Of a stretch of DNA of 64,000 nt, positions 1 to 10,081 are shown one piece after another. Made by a program: the position numbers and the translations under genes. The notes beneath the pieces were generated by a model that saw only the letters and a program-made list of their open reading frames with translations, ran no database searches and had not been told where the DNA came from. How positions within the stretch are numbered: position 1 is the first letter of the stretch; each line of letters begins with the position of its first letter. The stretch lies in NCBI GenBank assembly GCA_002914805.1, contig JXTB01000238.1:286103-350102 (forward strand), in the 5' to 3' direction. Source of the stretch: Parasponia andersonii. Its lineage: Eukaryota > Streptophyta > Magnoliopsida > Rosales > Cannabaceae.

Positions 1-1805
1 CCTGCATTTTCATCTGGCTACCAATACGTAGAAGGGAATTGGTCATGTACCAATGTAAGGACGAGCTGCACATCGAACAAACTCAGCAAAATTGCGAGCA
101 GCTATAAGATCGCCATACCCCTTCGTCTTCCTATGGAATTTAACTGACTACACACTCCCCCACATGGACTTGCTTCTTTTTTTGAGGCAGTCCTCAAGTG
201 TGGCATGCATCTCCCACTCCATCCGTATATAAAATCAATTATTGACTACTATGGGGTCGTCCCTTTTCAATTGACCCCTAATACCTATAGATATATGGTA
301 GGTTTGTATAAACTGTACCATAAATTAGGTTTCGAAACCCCTTCTCCTGAAGAATTCGCTTGGTTCTACCAAGTAAAATCAAATCCGTCAGATCTCGACT
401 TCTTCTATGCGAGCAAATGGTCGAAACAGACAATAAAAACGATCTACGGGGTTCGCAACAATATGGAAAAATGGAAAAATCCATTTTTCCATTTTGACTA
501 TGCGGCTAACGGCTTCTTTCAGAATCCCGGTAGGTAGTCTTCCAATTTATCGCCTCATTTCTATGTTTACTCTTATATTGATCGCATTCGAATGTCATCG
601 CAGATAACAAGGATCGACTCGGACTCTCCAGGGAACAGCTCGCAAGGGTATATAAAATCAACGACCTTCCAATTGAGGAATTTAATTGGAAGGTACTAGG
701 TACTTCGAATAACCTGGTCGCTTGCGGTCTACTTCCAAAGGGAGCCGCGTTCCCAGACCCCCCGGTTCTCTCGTCTAAGCCATCGAGCTCGAAGAAGAAG
801 CCAAGGAAAAAGACAGATTTAGGTGCCTCGTCTTCAAGAATTAGAAAACGAAAAGCACCAACCACACCTCCACGCTCAGAACCTTCATCTCCAGAGACAG
901 TGTCACCACCAGCTCCTCAACCAGCTTCACAAGAAGAAGGTAATTACACGTTCATTCTAATTACCCTTATACTATATCTCCTCACTCACTAACATATCTG
1001 TACAGAGATGGTCATCAGTAGCGGCTTACGAGCACCACCTTCAACTCTCGGGTCCATGGCAAAAACTAAAACACCCGAGAGTACCCTGCCATCGAAAGGG
1101 AAAGAGAAGGTCGACAGCTCGAAGAAAAGAAAAGTTGCCTTCGAGGACTTCCCAGCAAGCTCGCCTCCACCACAGCCTCAGCCAACAAGTCATTCTGAAC
1201 CACCCACCGAGGCTGCCACTTCTTCGGAACCGATCTTGGCAGATAAGGGTGAAGAGCTCTTTGCACTCCTCAACCAATTACCAGAGAAAGCTAGTATGAG
1301 CGCAGCCTTCATTGATCGCTTCACATCTGAGGAAGGTTTGGAGAGGATGAAGCGACGTTCTGCCAAGGTTGCTTTTGAATCTGCGATGAGGATGCTGGCT
1401 AATGTAAGCTTTTCTATCTTCTCCTCAAGTGTATTTTCCTGGTGTTAACAATTAGACTTTTTTTTTTTTTTTTAAGACTGCGGCTGCTGCTGTCCTGATA
1501 CACGACCCGGTTCTCGAATACTTGGAGAAGAGCTCGAGAAGGTCATTTCTGAGCATCCAGATTGCATGAGGGAAGTGACCACGGAGGCGGTGCACAAAGC
1601 TATCGAGGAGTTCAAGGCGACCGAAGTCAAAGAACTCGAAGATAAAGCTAGTGATATCGCCTCGTCGACTATCATCTTCAACATTTTCTACGAGCATCCG
1701 GATTTTGACTTCTCTATCCTTGGCGAGGACGTGGTCGAACTCGTGCAAAGCTGGAAGGAGGATACCGCCAAGGCTGGGGATGGCAGCGCGAGTCCTTTTG
1801 TATAA
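1..1805 (+). pseudogene. Additional antisense ORF of the Tat element (PF04195-like domain), spliced, four exons, broken
   Basis: The reading frame is open from base 1, so the gene starts left of the window. It meets TGA at 145-147 and then continues through the domain known as putative gypsy-type transposase (PF04195-like; motifs LPLHPYIK, QLTPNTYRYMVGLYKL, PSPEEFAWFY). GT-AG introns with matching phase join 1-529, 604-939, 1006-1403 and 1477-1805 (phase 1, phase 1, phase 0). The second and third exons encode basic, Ser/Pro-rich low-complexity sequence with nuclear-localisation-like KKRK and RKRK runs. The last exon is helical and charged and ends at TAA 1803-1805, but needs a one-base shift near 1525 (EYL to LGEELEK). 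The gene is opposite to gag-pol. Its function is unknown; such ORFs are reported in Tat elements. Splicing is inferred from phase and coding continuity, not from transcripts. Confidence 0.75.
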
Positions 1806-2480
1806 CTCTTTTTTTTTTTTATTATTTTTAGAACAATGCGGGCTTGGTCCCCCTTCTTTTCTGTGCATGTACGGGTGACTTTCTTTTAATAAATATTATT
1901 TTTCCTTATATGCTCCTGCAAAACAATGAAAACACAACAGTAATTTTAACTAAGTAGTCAATCACAGGTGATTGATCAGTACGCTTTTAGCGATTTGAAT
2001 CCGACTAACTTAAAACGAGTTTTAAGTGTTAGGATAGGCTAGGTCGCTTAAGAAAACAGTCAATACGAGTGATGCAAACTCTAACTGTATTTCAAAAGTT
2101 CCATGTCAAAATAAAACATAGCAATATATCACTTTATCAATGAACATTTTGCTTAGTTACTATTCTATTCGAGGAGGAAAATTGCGTAATACGACATGCT
2201 GAGGCATGAAGCGAGGAGAAAATCTTAGGATTTTAAGGAGATTCAGATACTTCGACGATCTAAAACCCCGTCTCCTCTAAATGGACATTTGCATAGTCCC
2301 TTAGGAAACCAGTAAGAGATAACATTCTGATCCCACTGCCCCCCGAGTTTTATGGTGTCCAAAAACTGCCATAAAACTATAAAAGATGATCGGAAACGAG
2401 TTGAAGTAATAGCCGAAGAAGTATTATTGACGAATATTAATAAAGAAGATACAGTAGGCTGTTAAAGATAACATGAAGAT
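1806..2480. other. Non-coding spacer between the antisense ORF and integrase of the Tat element
   Basis: No open frame of note on either strand. The spacer separates two convergent reading directions: the plus-strand extra ORF ends at 1805 and pol ends at 2481 on the minus strand. It holds a possible plus-strand poly(A) context after the extra ORF (AATAAATA near 1890) and the G-run with hairpin listed separately. Confidence 0.6.
2339..2377 (-). promoter_or_regulatory. Hairpin followed by G-run: possible internal polypurine tract
   Basis: The plus strand shows six C (2339-2344), which is GGGGGG on the element's coding strand. Next to it lies a perfect 9-bp inverted repeat, GTTTTATGG (2347-2355) and CCATAAAAC (2369-2377), with a 13-nt loop. 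It lies about 100 bases after the pol stop. A role as a second plus-strand primer, or as the boundary of the antisense ORF unit, is inference. Confidence 0.4.
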
Positions 2481-4490
2481 TTATTGATAATAACGACGAA
2501 GTTGTTCTGCATTCCAGGCATGCTCGATCTTTTGTCCACCGATGCGAGCTAGGTTATATGTCCCAGGTCGAATGACGTTATCAATAACATAAGGTCCTTC
2601 CGAAGAAGGCCCAAATACACCAGCACCGTGTTCTCTATTATTACGTAGAACTCGTCGAAGGAAAAGATCTCCAACTTCAAAATGTCTACCTTTGACTTTG
2701 GAATTATAATATCGAGTAGTGCATCGTTGATATGATGCAATTCGGAGCTGAGATTGTTCACGCCGCTCTTCTAAAAGATCGAGTTCAATTCTCAGCAATA
2801 CATCATTCTGATTTTGCTTATAAACAGATAGCCGCAGGGAGCCCGCACCAATTTCAACAGGGATCATCGCTTCATATCCATAAGCCAAAGAGAATGGACT
2901 CTCTCCAGTAGTGGTTCGTTGTGTGGTGCGATAAGCCCATAAAACTTCTGGAAGTACTTCTGGCCAAGCTCCTTTATGCTCCTCCAGTTTTGTCTTTATA
3001 TTCTGCTTGAGTATTTTGTTTATCGCTTCGACCTGCCTATTGGCTTGTGGATGAACAACAGCGGAGAAACTCTTTTTGATGCCCAAATTATTGCAGAAGT
3101 CACGGAACTCGTCACAGTCGAATTGATTTCCATTATCAGAAATTATGGTATGTGGTATACCATAACGACAGATTATAGATTTGTAAACAAAATCTATCAT
3201 CTTCTTTGCAGAGATGGTGCTCAAGGTCTCGGCTTCCGTCCATTTTGTAAAATAATTGACTACGACCACCACATACTTCAAACCACCTCGCGCTAATGGA
3301 AGCATCCCGATAATATCAATTCCCCACACAGCAAATGGCCATGGACTAGTCATTGAAGTTAAAGGAACATGTGGTTTTCTAGGAATGATCGCAAACCGTT
3401 GACATTTGTCACATCTCCTAGAAAATTCCAATGTATCTTTCTTCATAGTTGGCCAAAAGTACCATTGTCGAAGAATCTTGTTTGCAAGCGCTTGCTCCCC
3501 AGAATGATTTCCACATATTCCTTCGTGAATTTTCCTCATAATATAGCGTGCTTTTTCATCATTGACGCACAATAATAATGGCGAGCTGAAAATCCTTCGA
3601 TAAAGCTTACCATCCTGGATTACATAGCGAGCTGCTCTTATGCGAAGCCGCCTTGCATCGTCTTTATTCTCAGGGAGATCGCCATTTTGTATATATCGCA
3701 TTATGGGATCCATCCACGACGGTTCTTCATCAACTAGCATAATTACTTGGGGTTCGACCTCGATGCTTGGTGATAGAAGAAATTCAACGGAAACTACCTT
3801 CAACAATTCTGCATCTTTCGTCGAAGCGAGCTTAGCAAGCGCATCTGCCCGAGTATTTTTAATGCGAGGAAGAAGCTGAATGTTATAAGTGTCGAACGTT
3901 AAGAACAACTGCCGCACCTTCTCCAAATAGGCCATCATTCTCTCTCCTCTCGCTTGATAATCACCCTTAACTTGACATATGACCAGTTGGGAGTCGCTAT
4001 ACACTTTAATTATCTCGGCCTTCATTTCCTGTGTGAGCTTTAGCCCAGCTATCAGTGCTTCATATTCGGCCTCATTATTCGATGCTGGGAATTTGAAGCG
4101 AAGCACATAATGAATGTTGTGCCCTTCTGGACTGATTAAAACTATGCCCGCACCTGCTCTATTTTCATTCGATGACCCGTCAACATAAAGTTTCCACAAT
4201 TTTGATGTATCTGAGGCGGGCTTTTCGAGTACTCCCGTGGGAAGATTGACGTCGTATGTAAATTCTGCAATAAAATCTGCGAGGGCCTGCCCCTTTATGG
4301 CAGTGCGAGGTTGGAAATTAATGTCAAATTGACTCAATTCAACAGCCCACTTAAGCAGCCGTCCTGACGCCTCAGGTATCTGTAAGACCTGTTTCAATGA
4401 GAAATTCGTGAAAACCCGGATAGAGTGAGCATGGAAGTAAGGTCGAAGCTTTCTTGATGCAATGACGAGTGCCAGTGCCAATTTTTCCAT
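2481..4490 (-). CDS. Tat element pol, 3' segment: RNase H, archaeal-type RNase H and integrase
   Basis: A 669-residue open frame. The first ~60 residues are the end of the RT-linked RNase H/connection (RKLRPYF, then LADFIAEFT). A second RNase H follows at about residues 95-225, with its acidic residues in YVDGSS, NNEAEYEAL, VYSDSQLV and RADALAKL. This is the archaeal-type domain typical of Tat. The integrase spans about residues 300-560: an HHCC zinc domain (H in KIHEG, H in GNHSG, then CDKC), and DDE residues in WGIDIIG, IISDNGNQF and PQANRQVEAINK. The C-terminal region ends with QLRRYYQ, then TAA. All catalytic residues I can identify are present, so this is the best-kept part of the element. 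It is severed from RT by a one-base frameshift near 4512. Confidence 0.9.
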   Translation of the reverse strand: MEKLALALVIASRKLRPYFHAHSIRVFTNFSLKQVLQIPEASGRLLKWAVELSQFDINFQPRTAIKGQALADFIAEFTYDVNLPTGVLEKPASDTSKLWKLYVDGSSNENRAGAGIVLISPEGHNIHYVLRFKFPASNNEAEYEALIAGLKLTQEMKAEIIKVYSDSQLVICQVKGDYQARGERMMAYLEKVRQLFLTFDTYNIQLLPRIKNTRADALAKLASTKDAELLKVVSVEFLLSPSIEVEPQVIMLVDEEPSWMDPIMRYIQNGDLPENKDDARRLRIRAARYVIQDGKLYRRIFSSPLLLCVNDEKARYIMRKIHEGICGNHSGEQALANKILRQWYFWPTMKKDTLEFSRRCDKCQRFAIIPRKPHVPLTSMTSPWPFAVWGIDIIGMLPLARGGLKYVVVVVNYFTKWTEAETLSTISAKKMIDFVYKSIICRYGIPHTIISDNGNQFDCDEFRDFCNNLGIKKSFSAVVHPQANRQVEAINKILKQNIKTKLEEHKGAWPEVLPEVLWAYRTTQRTTTGESPFSLAYGYEAMIPVEIGAGSLRLSVYKQNQNDVLLRIELDLLEERREQSQLRIASYQRCTTRYYNSKVKGRHFEVGDLFLRRVLRNNREHGAGVFGPSSEGPYVIDNVIRPGTYNLARIGGQKIEHAWNAEQLRRYYQ

Positions 4491-5494
4491 TTCTGGATAT
4501 CTGGTTTCAGTATCAATCTCTTACTTACATAATACACCGGTCGTTGAATATTTGCCTCCTCGCGAATTAATGCGGCACTCGTCGCATACTTAGAAACAGC
4601 GAGATATAGGCATAATTCTTCTCCCGGATTTGGCTTCAACAAGAGTGGAGGAGAACCCAAGTGTTTTTTCAATTCTTGGAATGCCTGCTCGCATTTCTCC
4701 GTCCACTCTAACCTTTTTGATCCCTTTAACACCTCAAAGAAAGGTTGGCATTTATCGGTTGATCTAGATACAAACCGACTCAGAGCAGCTACTCTTCCTG
4801 CTAGGCTTTGCACATCCTTGGGTTTACGAGGAGATTGCATATCAATCAACGCTTGTGTCTTCTGAGGATTTGCTTCGATTCCTCGCTGATTGACCATAAA
4901 ACCCAGAAACTTTCCAGATCCTACTCCGAATGCACACTTCTGGGGATTTAGCTTCATCTGGTATCTCCGGAGGATTTTGAACATTTCATCTAGGTGCTTG
5001 ATGTGATCTTCGGCTTTCTCCGATTTGACTAGCATGTCATCGACGTATACCTCCATTGTCTTGCCAATTTGCTTTGCAAACATCATATTGACAAGACGTT
5101 TGTAGGTTGCTCCCACGTTGATAAGTCCGAAGGGCATCTTTTTGTAGCAGTATAATCCTCGATCAGTGATGAACGAGGTATGTTCCTCATCTAGCTCGTA
5201 CATGGGGATTTGGTTATATCCTGAATAGGCGTCCATGAAACTTAAAAGTTCATTCCCCGACGTCGCATCTACAAGTTGGTCGATTCTCGGAAGAGGGAAG
5301 CTATCCTTCAGATATACTTTGTTGAGATCGATGAAATTAATACACGTTCTCCACTTCCCATTAGGTTTTTTTACCAAAACCGGGTCTGCAAGCCAGTCAG
5401 GATAGAAAGACTCTCTTATGAACCCGATTTCGTGCAGCTTCTCCACCTCTTCTTTTAACGCAACGTAGCGTTCTGGATTCATGGCCCTTCTTTT
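4394..5494 (-). pseudogene. Tat element reverse transcriptase segment
   Basis: The frame runs in from the linker upstream through a TAG at 5495-5497 and continues from 5494. It contains the RT palm with DSFPLPRIDQL, FMDAYSGYNQI, MPFGLINVGATYKRLV and the catalytic YVDDMLVKS, then thumb and connection (KFLGFMVNQRGIEANP) and the start of the RNase H (NPGEELCLYLAVS). The correct frame is lost near 4511-4515, where one base is missing; RNase H coding resumes in another frame. The downstream tail to 4394 is out of frame. Catalytic aspartates are intact, but the polyprotein cannot be made as one piece. Confidence 0.88.
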
Positions 5495-5855
5495 CTATCG
5501 TACAGGCTTCTTTGTCGGATCTATGTTAAGACGGTGGGATATGATCCTTGAATCAATCCCTACCATATCCGAATGTTGCCATGCAAAGACATCCAAATTA
5601 GACTTCAGAAAAGCGACCAATGAAGCTCGCACAGGTCCTTGAACCTCCGTTCCAATCTTTAAAGTCTTAGAAGACAGATCGAATGATAAATCCTCCAGAT
5701 CTTCAATGGGTCCAGTTCTGACCTCTTCGCCTATTTTTTGAGGATCGAAGTCTTCGCTGGTCGTTTCGATTGACGCTTTCACTGACGGTTCGACTGACGC
5801 TTTATCTGACGATCCGACTGGAGCTTCGTTCGCTGCCTCGACTGACGCTTTTCCG
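5495..5855 (-). pseudogene. Tat element protease-RT linker and RT N-terminus
   Basis: The coding frame includes IGTEVQGP, DVFAWQHSDMVGI and SHRLNIDP, the conserved lead-in to RT in Tat and Athila elements. It ends at TAG 5495-5497, in frame with RT just downstream, so this is a point nonsense change. Upstream the frame enters the 24-bp minisatellite and is offset by one base near 5853-5856 from the repeats to its right. Confidence 0.8.
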
Positions 5856-6016
5856 CTGCCACAACTGACGCTTTGCCCGCTGCCACGACTGACGCTTTGT
5901 CCGCTGCCATGACTGACGCTTTGTCCGCTGCCACGACTGACGCTTTGTCCGCTGCCACGACTGACGCTTTGTCCGCTTCCATGACTGACGCTTTGCCTGC
6001 TGTCTCGACTGACGCT
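5838..6016 (-). repeat. 24-bp coding minisatellite in the protease-RT linker
   Basis: About seven tandem copies of a 24-bp unit (plus-strand consensus GCTGCCACGACTGACGCTTTG plus TCC) encode an eight-residue repeat, DKASVVAA and variants, on the element's coding strand. Units are nearly identical (single changes such as CAC/CAT and GTC/CCC) in the middle and degrade to both sides. Because 24 is a multiple of three, unit gain or loss keeps the frame. A one-base loss near 5855 shifts the last units. Confidence 0.9.
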
Positions 6017-6155
6017 CTCTTCGGTAGGTGGACCATCATTGTGCGAGACGTCGCATCCTTTGCTACAAGTTTTAGCGAGTTGTTATAATATGTCCTCGCA
6101 TCATATTGGTTTCCTCGCACCTCGCCTAACCCTTGTTGGGTCGGGAACTTCATTG

Positions 6156-7475
6156 TTAGATGTAGATCGAGGTGACAGCTCGAAGTTCCCTTAATGTCAG
6201 TCTTCCCATCACAGCATTGAAGGCAGAGGGACAATCTACCACCAAAAACTGGGTCATTATCAATGAAACCCTTGGAAAGGTCCCAACGCTGACCATCACT
6301 TCGATCATGCCCATAGGCATCAAGCTGTCACCAGTGAAACCATAGAGTGGAGTGGTGGCAGGCTTCAGATCACTCTCATTCAACCCCATCTTCTTAAAGG
6401 CGTCAAAGTACAGGATGTCCACAACACTCCCGTTATCGACCAATACTCGCCACAACTGTGTGCTTCCACAGTTAATTTTTATAACCAGCGCGTCATTATG
6501 CGGATAATGGACCTCCCTTGCATCCTGTTCTGTGAAGGTAATGTCCATATCCGGTACTCGTTGAAGCTTGCGCAGTCGCTGCTCAAGATGCGTGACGTTG
6601 GTCAACGGTTGCTTTCGAGCTTCTCGCGCATATCTGTCCTGTGCTCTCTTGGAATCTCCTCCAACGTGCGGTCCTCCGAAAATAGTTCGTACCTCGCGCT
6701 GAATTTCTGGAGGTCGCTGTTGGTCTTCTTCTCGCCTTTCGTCGTTCTGCCTAGTGTACTGCCGCAATCGCCCCTCTCTAATCAGCCTTTCAATTTCATC
6801 CTTCAGGGCAAAGTAATTATTAGTATCATGCCCAATATCATTGTGATATCGGCAGAATTTGTTGGGGTCACGCTTTGTCCTGTCCCGCTTTATCGCTTCT
6901 GGCTGCTGGAATCGCTCCTTCTGGTTTGTGACCGCATAGATATGATCTATGGGCGCGTTCAATTCAGTGTGATTGTTAAACCTCATGGGAGCTCTTGAAA
7001 TCTCCTGCTTTTTGGGTCTAGGCTGATTCTCATTCGTCTGTTCATTATTCCTCTTGTTTTTCTTATTACCGTATTTGTTGGTAATGACCGCATCTTTAGC
7101 CGCATCTGTCCCTTCTTTTTTAGTCTTTTGAAGATTCTCGCACGAAGATTCTAACCTCAGATGCCGACCAACTCTTCGGTAAAAGTCTTCAAGAGTTCTA
7201 CACTCTCGCTCAAGTAATTCCTCCCAGAGTTTAGTTTCTGGTCGCACACCAGCCATCATGAGAGTTAGAACTCCTCCTTCAGGTGAGTTATTGACCTTTG
7301 CTAACTCTGAGGTGAATCGATTGAGATAAGACCTTAGAGTCTCCTCTGGACCTTGTCGGATCGCAGACAAACTAAAAAGTGGAACAGTGAAATTCTTTGC
7401 AGCCTGAAACTGTCTCAAGAACGCCGTCTGTAATTGTTGCCAGGACGAGATCGAGCCGGATTTGATTCCTCAAAA
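6156..7475 (-). pseudogene. Tat element gag C-terminus and aspartic protease
   Basis: This segment is open for 420 residues from 7418 and continuous in frame with the upstream gag after the nonsense codons at 7470-7478. It starts in the capsid region (FTVPLFSLSAIRQGPEETLRSYL, shown here only as landmarks FTVPLF and ETLRSYL). A single zinc-knuckle-like CRYHNDIGHDTNNY follows (fourth ligand not cysteine). The protease has LVDNGSVVDILY in place of the usual D-S/T-G context; DNGS is the common form in Tat and Athila-type elements. The frame is lost near 6170-6180 (FLVVDCPSAFNAVMGR is in frame; the following MKFPTQQGLGEVRG is in another frame). Confidence 0.85.
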
Positions 7476-8495
7476 CTACTTCTTTACTGCTCCCAAGAGA
7501 GTTACAGCAAAACATCTGCAACGTGCATGATCATTGACACGATGTAATTCCATCAAGTCACTGAAGTGATCCATATAGTTCTGTGGATCAGTTTTCCCAT
7601 CAAAAGTGTTAATGGTGGGAAGTCTGAATCCAGTGGGAAGGGCTGCAGCTCGAACCTCCTCGCTCAATGGCGACTGACGATACCCATCAGTAAGCTCATC
7701 GTCTCAACCAGCAAGTGCGTCTAACGCGATTCTTAAATTGTGAACATCGACGTTCAGAGGGAAAGCATCATCCCTCGCTGGCGGCACAGGCGGCCTTCGT
7801 TCGTTATCCTGATGCATGGCGGGTTGGTCAGGTAGAGTCTTCTGCGATCTGTGAGAGGAATCCAGTGAAATAGTACGACGAGACCGACTTTGGTCGTTGT
7901 GATGTGATACGGATCGATCATGACTACGTCGTCACTCCAAATACTGTCTTAGGTCTGCAGGATCTTGTCTCGACTCTCTGCTGATTCTTTCAAAGATGCT
8001 TCTCGATGGTCGTCCTTATTCGCCGCTCAAGCGATCTTGACTATTAGTGGATTTACGAGAAGGTTGTACACGATCACGATTCGTACTTAAACTCTCCGTA
8101 CCAGATTCTGGAGGCAAGTTTACGACCTTGCCTTTCCCTTTGGAGATGCAATCTTCATGACGCTCTTGCTGAGTTCTTGGCTGGCCGCATCTTCTCGCCT
8201 CTAGGATCTGTATTCCTTTCTCAGGTAATTGAGCAAGACGTTCATTGGGACGTTCGTGTTATGGTAGGGTCACCATCTACCCTTCAGCAAGTCGTCGCAG
8301 GGTGTCATTGATCTGGTTAGTGACTTGTTGAAGGTTCACCAGTGTCTCCTCCATACGATCCTGTCTCTGGGAAAGGTTTTCTGTTGCAGTCATAGTAGGC
8401 TGATCCGGAGCAGGGTCTGCCTGTGTAGCAGCAGTATTTTGAGGTTGGTTTTGGCTAGTTCCGGTGACTCTGGTAGTGTTTCTAGTGTTTGCCAT
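7476..8495 (-). pseudogene. Tat element gag N-terminal half with seven in-frame stops
   Basis: The start is ATG 8495-8493 (MANTRNTTRV), 61 bases after the LTR end. One single frame can be followed from here to 7476 and on to 7475, broken only by TAG 8279-8277, TAA 8261-8259, TAA 8018-8016, TGA 7934-7932, TGA 7706-7704, TAG 7478-7476 and TGA 7472-7470. The N-terminus has a short coiled-coil-like stretch (LVNLQQVTNQINDTL), then Arg/Ser-rich sequence. Near 7650 is the capsid start (RLPTINTFDGKTDPQNYMDH). Every stop can be reached by one C-to-T or G-to-A change. Confidence 0.85.
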
Positions 8496-8538
8496 TATTA
8501 AAAAAGTGGAATTTGACAAACTTTTCCGCCGGAATAGC

Positions 8539-8556
8539 CCTCCTTCTAGCACCAAT
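8539..8556 (-). promoter_or_regulatory. Primer binding site of the Tat element
   Basis: Directly inside the LTR end (..CATCAACA) the coding strand reads ATTGGTGCTAGAAGGAGG. A TTGG-GCTAGAAGGA type PBS is what I associate with Tat/Retand elements. I cannot assign the priming tRNA with certainty. Confidence 0.6.
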
Positions 8557-8702
8557 TGTTGATGGAGNTATGGAGAATTACAAGCACTCAAAGTTACAAT
8601 GTCTCGTCCGGAAATCTCTCTCAAACTGGAAGGCAGAATTTCAAAATCTGAAAATTGGAGAGTTGGAAAATTGGAATCCCCCGTCTGAAACATCGAGTCC
8701 CC

Positions 8703-8711
8703 TATATATAG
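8703..8711 (-). promoter_or_regulatory. TATA box of the Tat LTR promoter
   Basis: CTATATATAG on the minus strand lies in an otherwise GC-balanced stretch inside the LTR. It is about 210 bases upstream of the gag start, where a U3 promoter is expected. Confidence 0.55.
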
Positions 8712-8896
8712 GTAGGGGTAACCCAATGTTCCTAATTGTGAAAACGGGTAACTATACAATCGGGTAATACAATTCGAGTAACAACATAATTGGATAACCA
8801 CTCAAAACGGGTAACTAGTCGATCATAAATAGGAGACTTCTGTTTCCCTTTCGTTGCAGGTTTCCTGAAGCAGAGACTTGTTTCTCTTTTCTTTCG

Positions 8897-9036
8897 GAAG
8901 AGGTCGCTCACAACCTATACAGAGAAAGTCGCACATAACTTATGCAAAAGAGGTCACACGACTACACGGAGGAGGTCGCATATAACCTAAACGGAAGAGA
9001 TCGCACATAACTTACACGGAGGAGGTCGAACTTAAC
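8897..9036 (-). repeat. Imperfect tandem repeats in the Tat LTR U3
   Basis: Five to six units of about 22-29 bp carry the shared core GAGGTCGCACATAACTTACACG (20 bases: AGGTCGCACATAACTTACAC) on the plus strand. They lie upstream of the TATA box on the element's strand, where enhancer repeats usually sit. Function is inferred. Confidence 0.7.
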
Positions 9037-9057
9037 CCTTATCTATGTGACCTAACA

Positions 9058-10081
9058 TAGGATTTTAGACCGCACAACACTGATCATATAGTACTATACT
9101 TATACGTACTGAGATTATGCATGATTAGTATAGGTTTACTTAACAGTTCTGTATGCACGTTTAGTTAAACATATACAGAATAGCAGATCAACATTAATAT
9201 TGTAATCTAGTATGTGTAAGCTCTATATAGCAAAAGCTACTATTGATTATTATCTTTACGTCATATAGTGTACATAGTCGCTATTGCCAATGGTGTATGT
9301 ACGTACCAAATAATTGTTCTCTCTTCTTTTTTTTTTTTGGCTGAAAAATAATTGTTCGTTTGCATTTCGATGCATGATGCTCACTTTAAATAAAGTTGTA
9401 TGTCTCGGAAAATATTGACACGAGTGTGTATACTTGGTATTACGTAATTTTGGGTAATGTTATTTATATACATGTTATATGATGCATTATATATATAACT
9501 GTATTGTTAATTTTTCTTTTTGAGTCAATTTACGTTTCTTGTTACAACACACTAACAAGCGTATATATATGATGACAAAGAAAAAGACATATTAAATTTA
9601 TTAACATAATTTTTTTTTTATCTATTTTCTTTCTTTTAAATAGTAAAGGTACCGTCTCTAATTCAGTTTGTAAACTTCAGTTACTTCTTGGTGGCAATCT
9701 CAGTTCGCGGTCTGTTTACCCTATTGCAACTCCCTTTTATGAATCTACCATGTTAAATATAGAGACGAAGGCTCTCGTTTGTATGAGTTTTACTGTGACA
9801 TGGTATAAATACACAACCTTCAGTTTTTTTTAATAAATAAATTAATGTATTTCTCATTCAGCTTTTAATAAAATAGACTTAATAACAGCCTGCATTATTA
9901 AAAGTGATATTCCTTTTTTTGAAAATTTTTTGGACTATGATCACATCTCATTTATGCTTATGCGTACTTTTTTAAGAGCGGCCAAAAAAAAAAACACACA
10001 ACTTTATATATGACCGTTTGTAGTTATTAAATCTTTCTAACTCTAGAGAAGTCCTCGAGTTAATCCATGACCCAGGAAACT
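9058..10081. other. Intergenic AT-rich DNA between two retroelements
   Basis: No reading frame, tRNA or recognised repeat was found here. There are A and T homopolymer runs and several short (AT)n stretches (near 9455 and 9500). Confidence 0.6.

Larger units (their letters stand above)
1..9057 (-). mobile_element. Ty3/gypsy LTR retrotransposon, Tat lineage, 3' end cut by window edge
   Basis: Read on the minus strand the order is 5' LTR (8557-9057), PBS, gag (from 8495), protease, RT, RNase H, a second archaeal-type RNase H, integrase (to 2481), a spacer, and an extra ORF on the opposite strand (1-1805). Two RNase H domains plus additional ORFs between integrase and the 3' LTR are known hallmarks of the Tat lineage. 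The 3' LTR is not in the window: nothing at the left end resembles 8557-9057. The copy is dead, with at least eight nonsense codons and three frameshifts in gag-pol. The five bases flanking the outer LTR end are TAGGA (9058-9062); the partner target-site copy would lie off the left edge. Confidence 0.9.
8557..9057 (-). repeat. 5' LTR of the Tat element
   Basis: The 501-bp region is bounded by TGTT (9057 side) and AACA (8557 side) on the coding strand. It has the PBS on its inner side and a TATA box about 150 bp from the inner end. One ambiguous base (N) is at 8568. The 3' partner is outside the window, so the ends are inferred from TG..CA, the PBS and the gag position. Confidence 0.75.

Noticed and set aside
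2976-3879. Plus-strand ORFs opposite Tat integrase
   Set aside because: Shadow frames of the long minus-strand integrase and RNase H coding sequence.
5838-6016. CRISPR-like or regulatory direct repeats
   Set aside because: The units are contiguous with no spacers and lie in a retroelement coding frame; they are a coding minisatellite.
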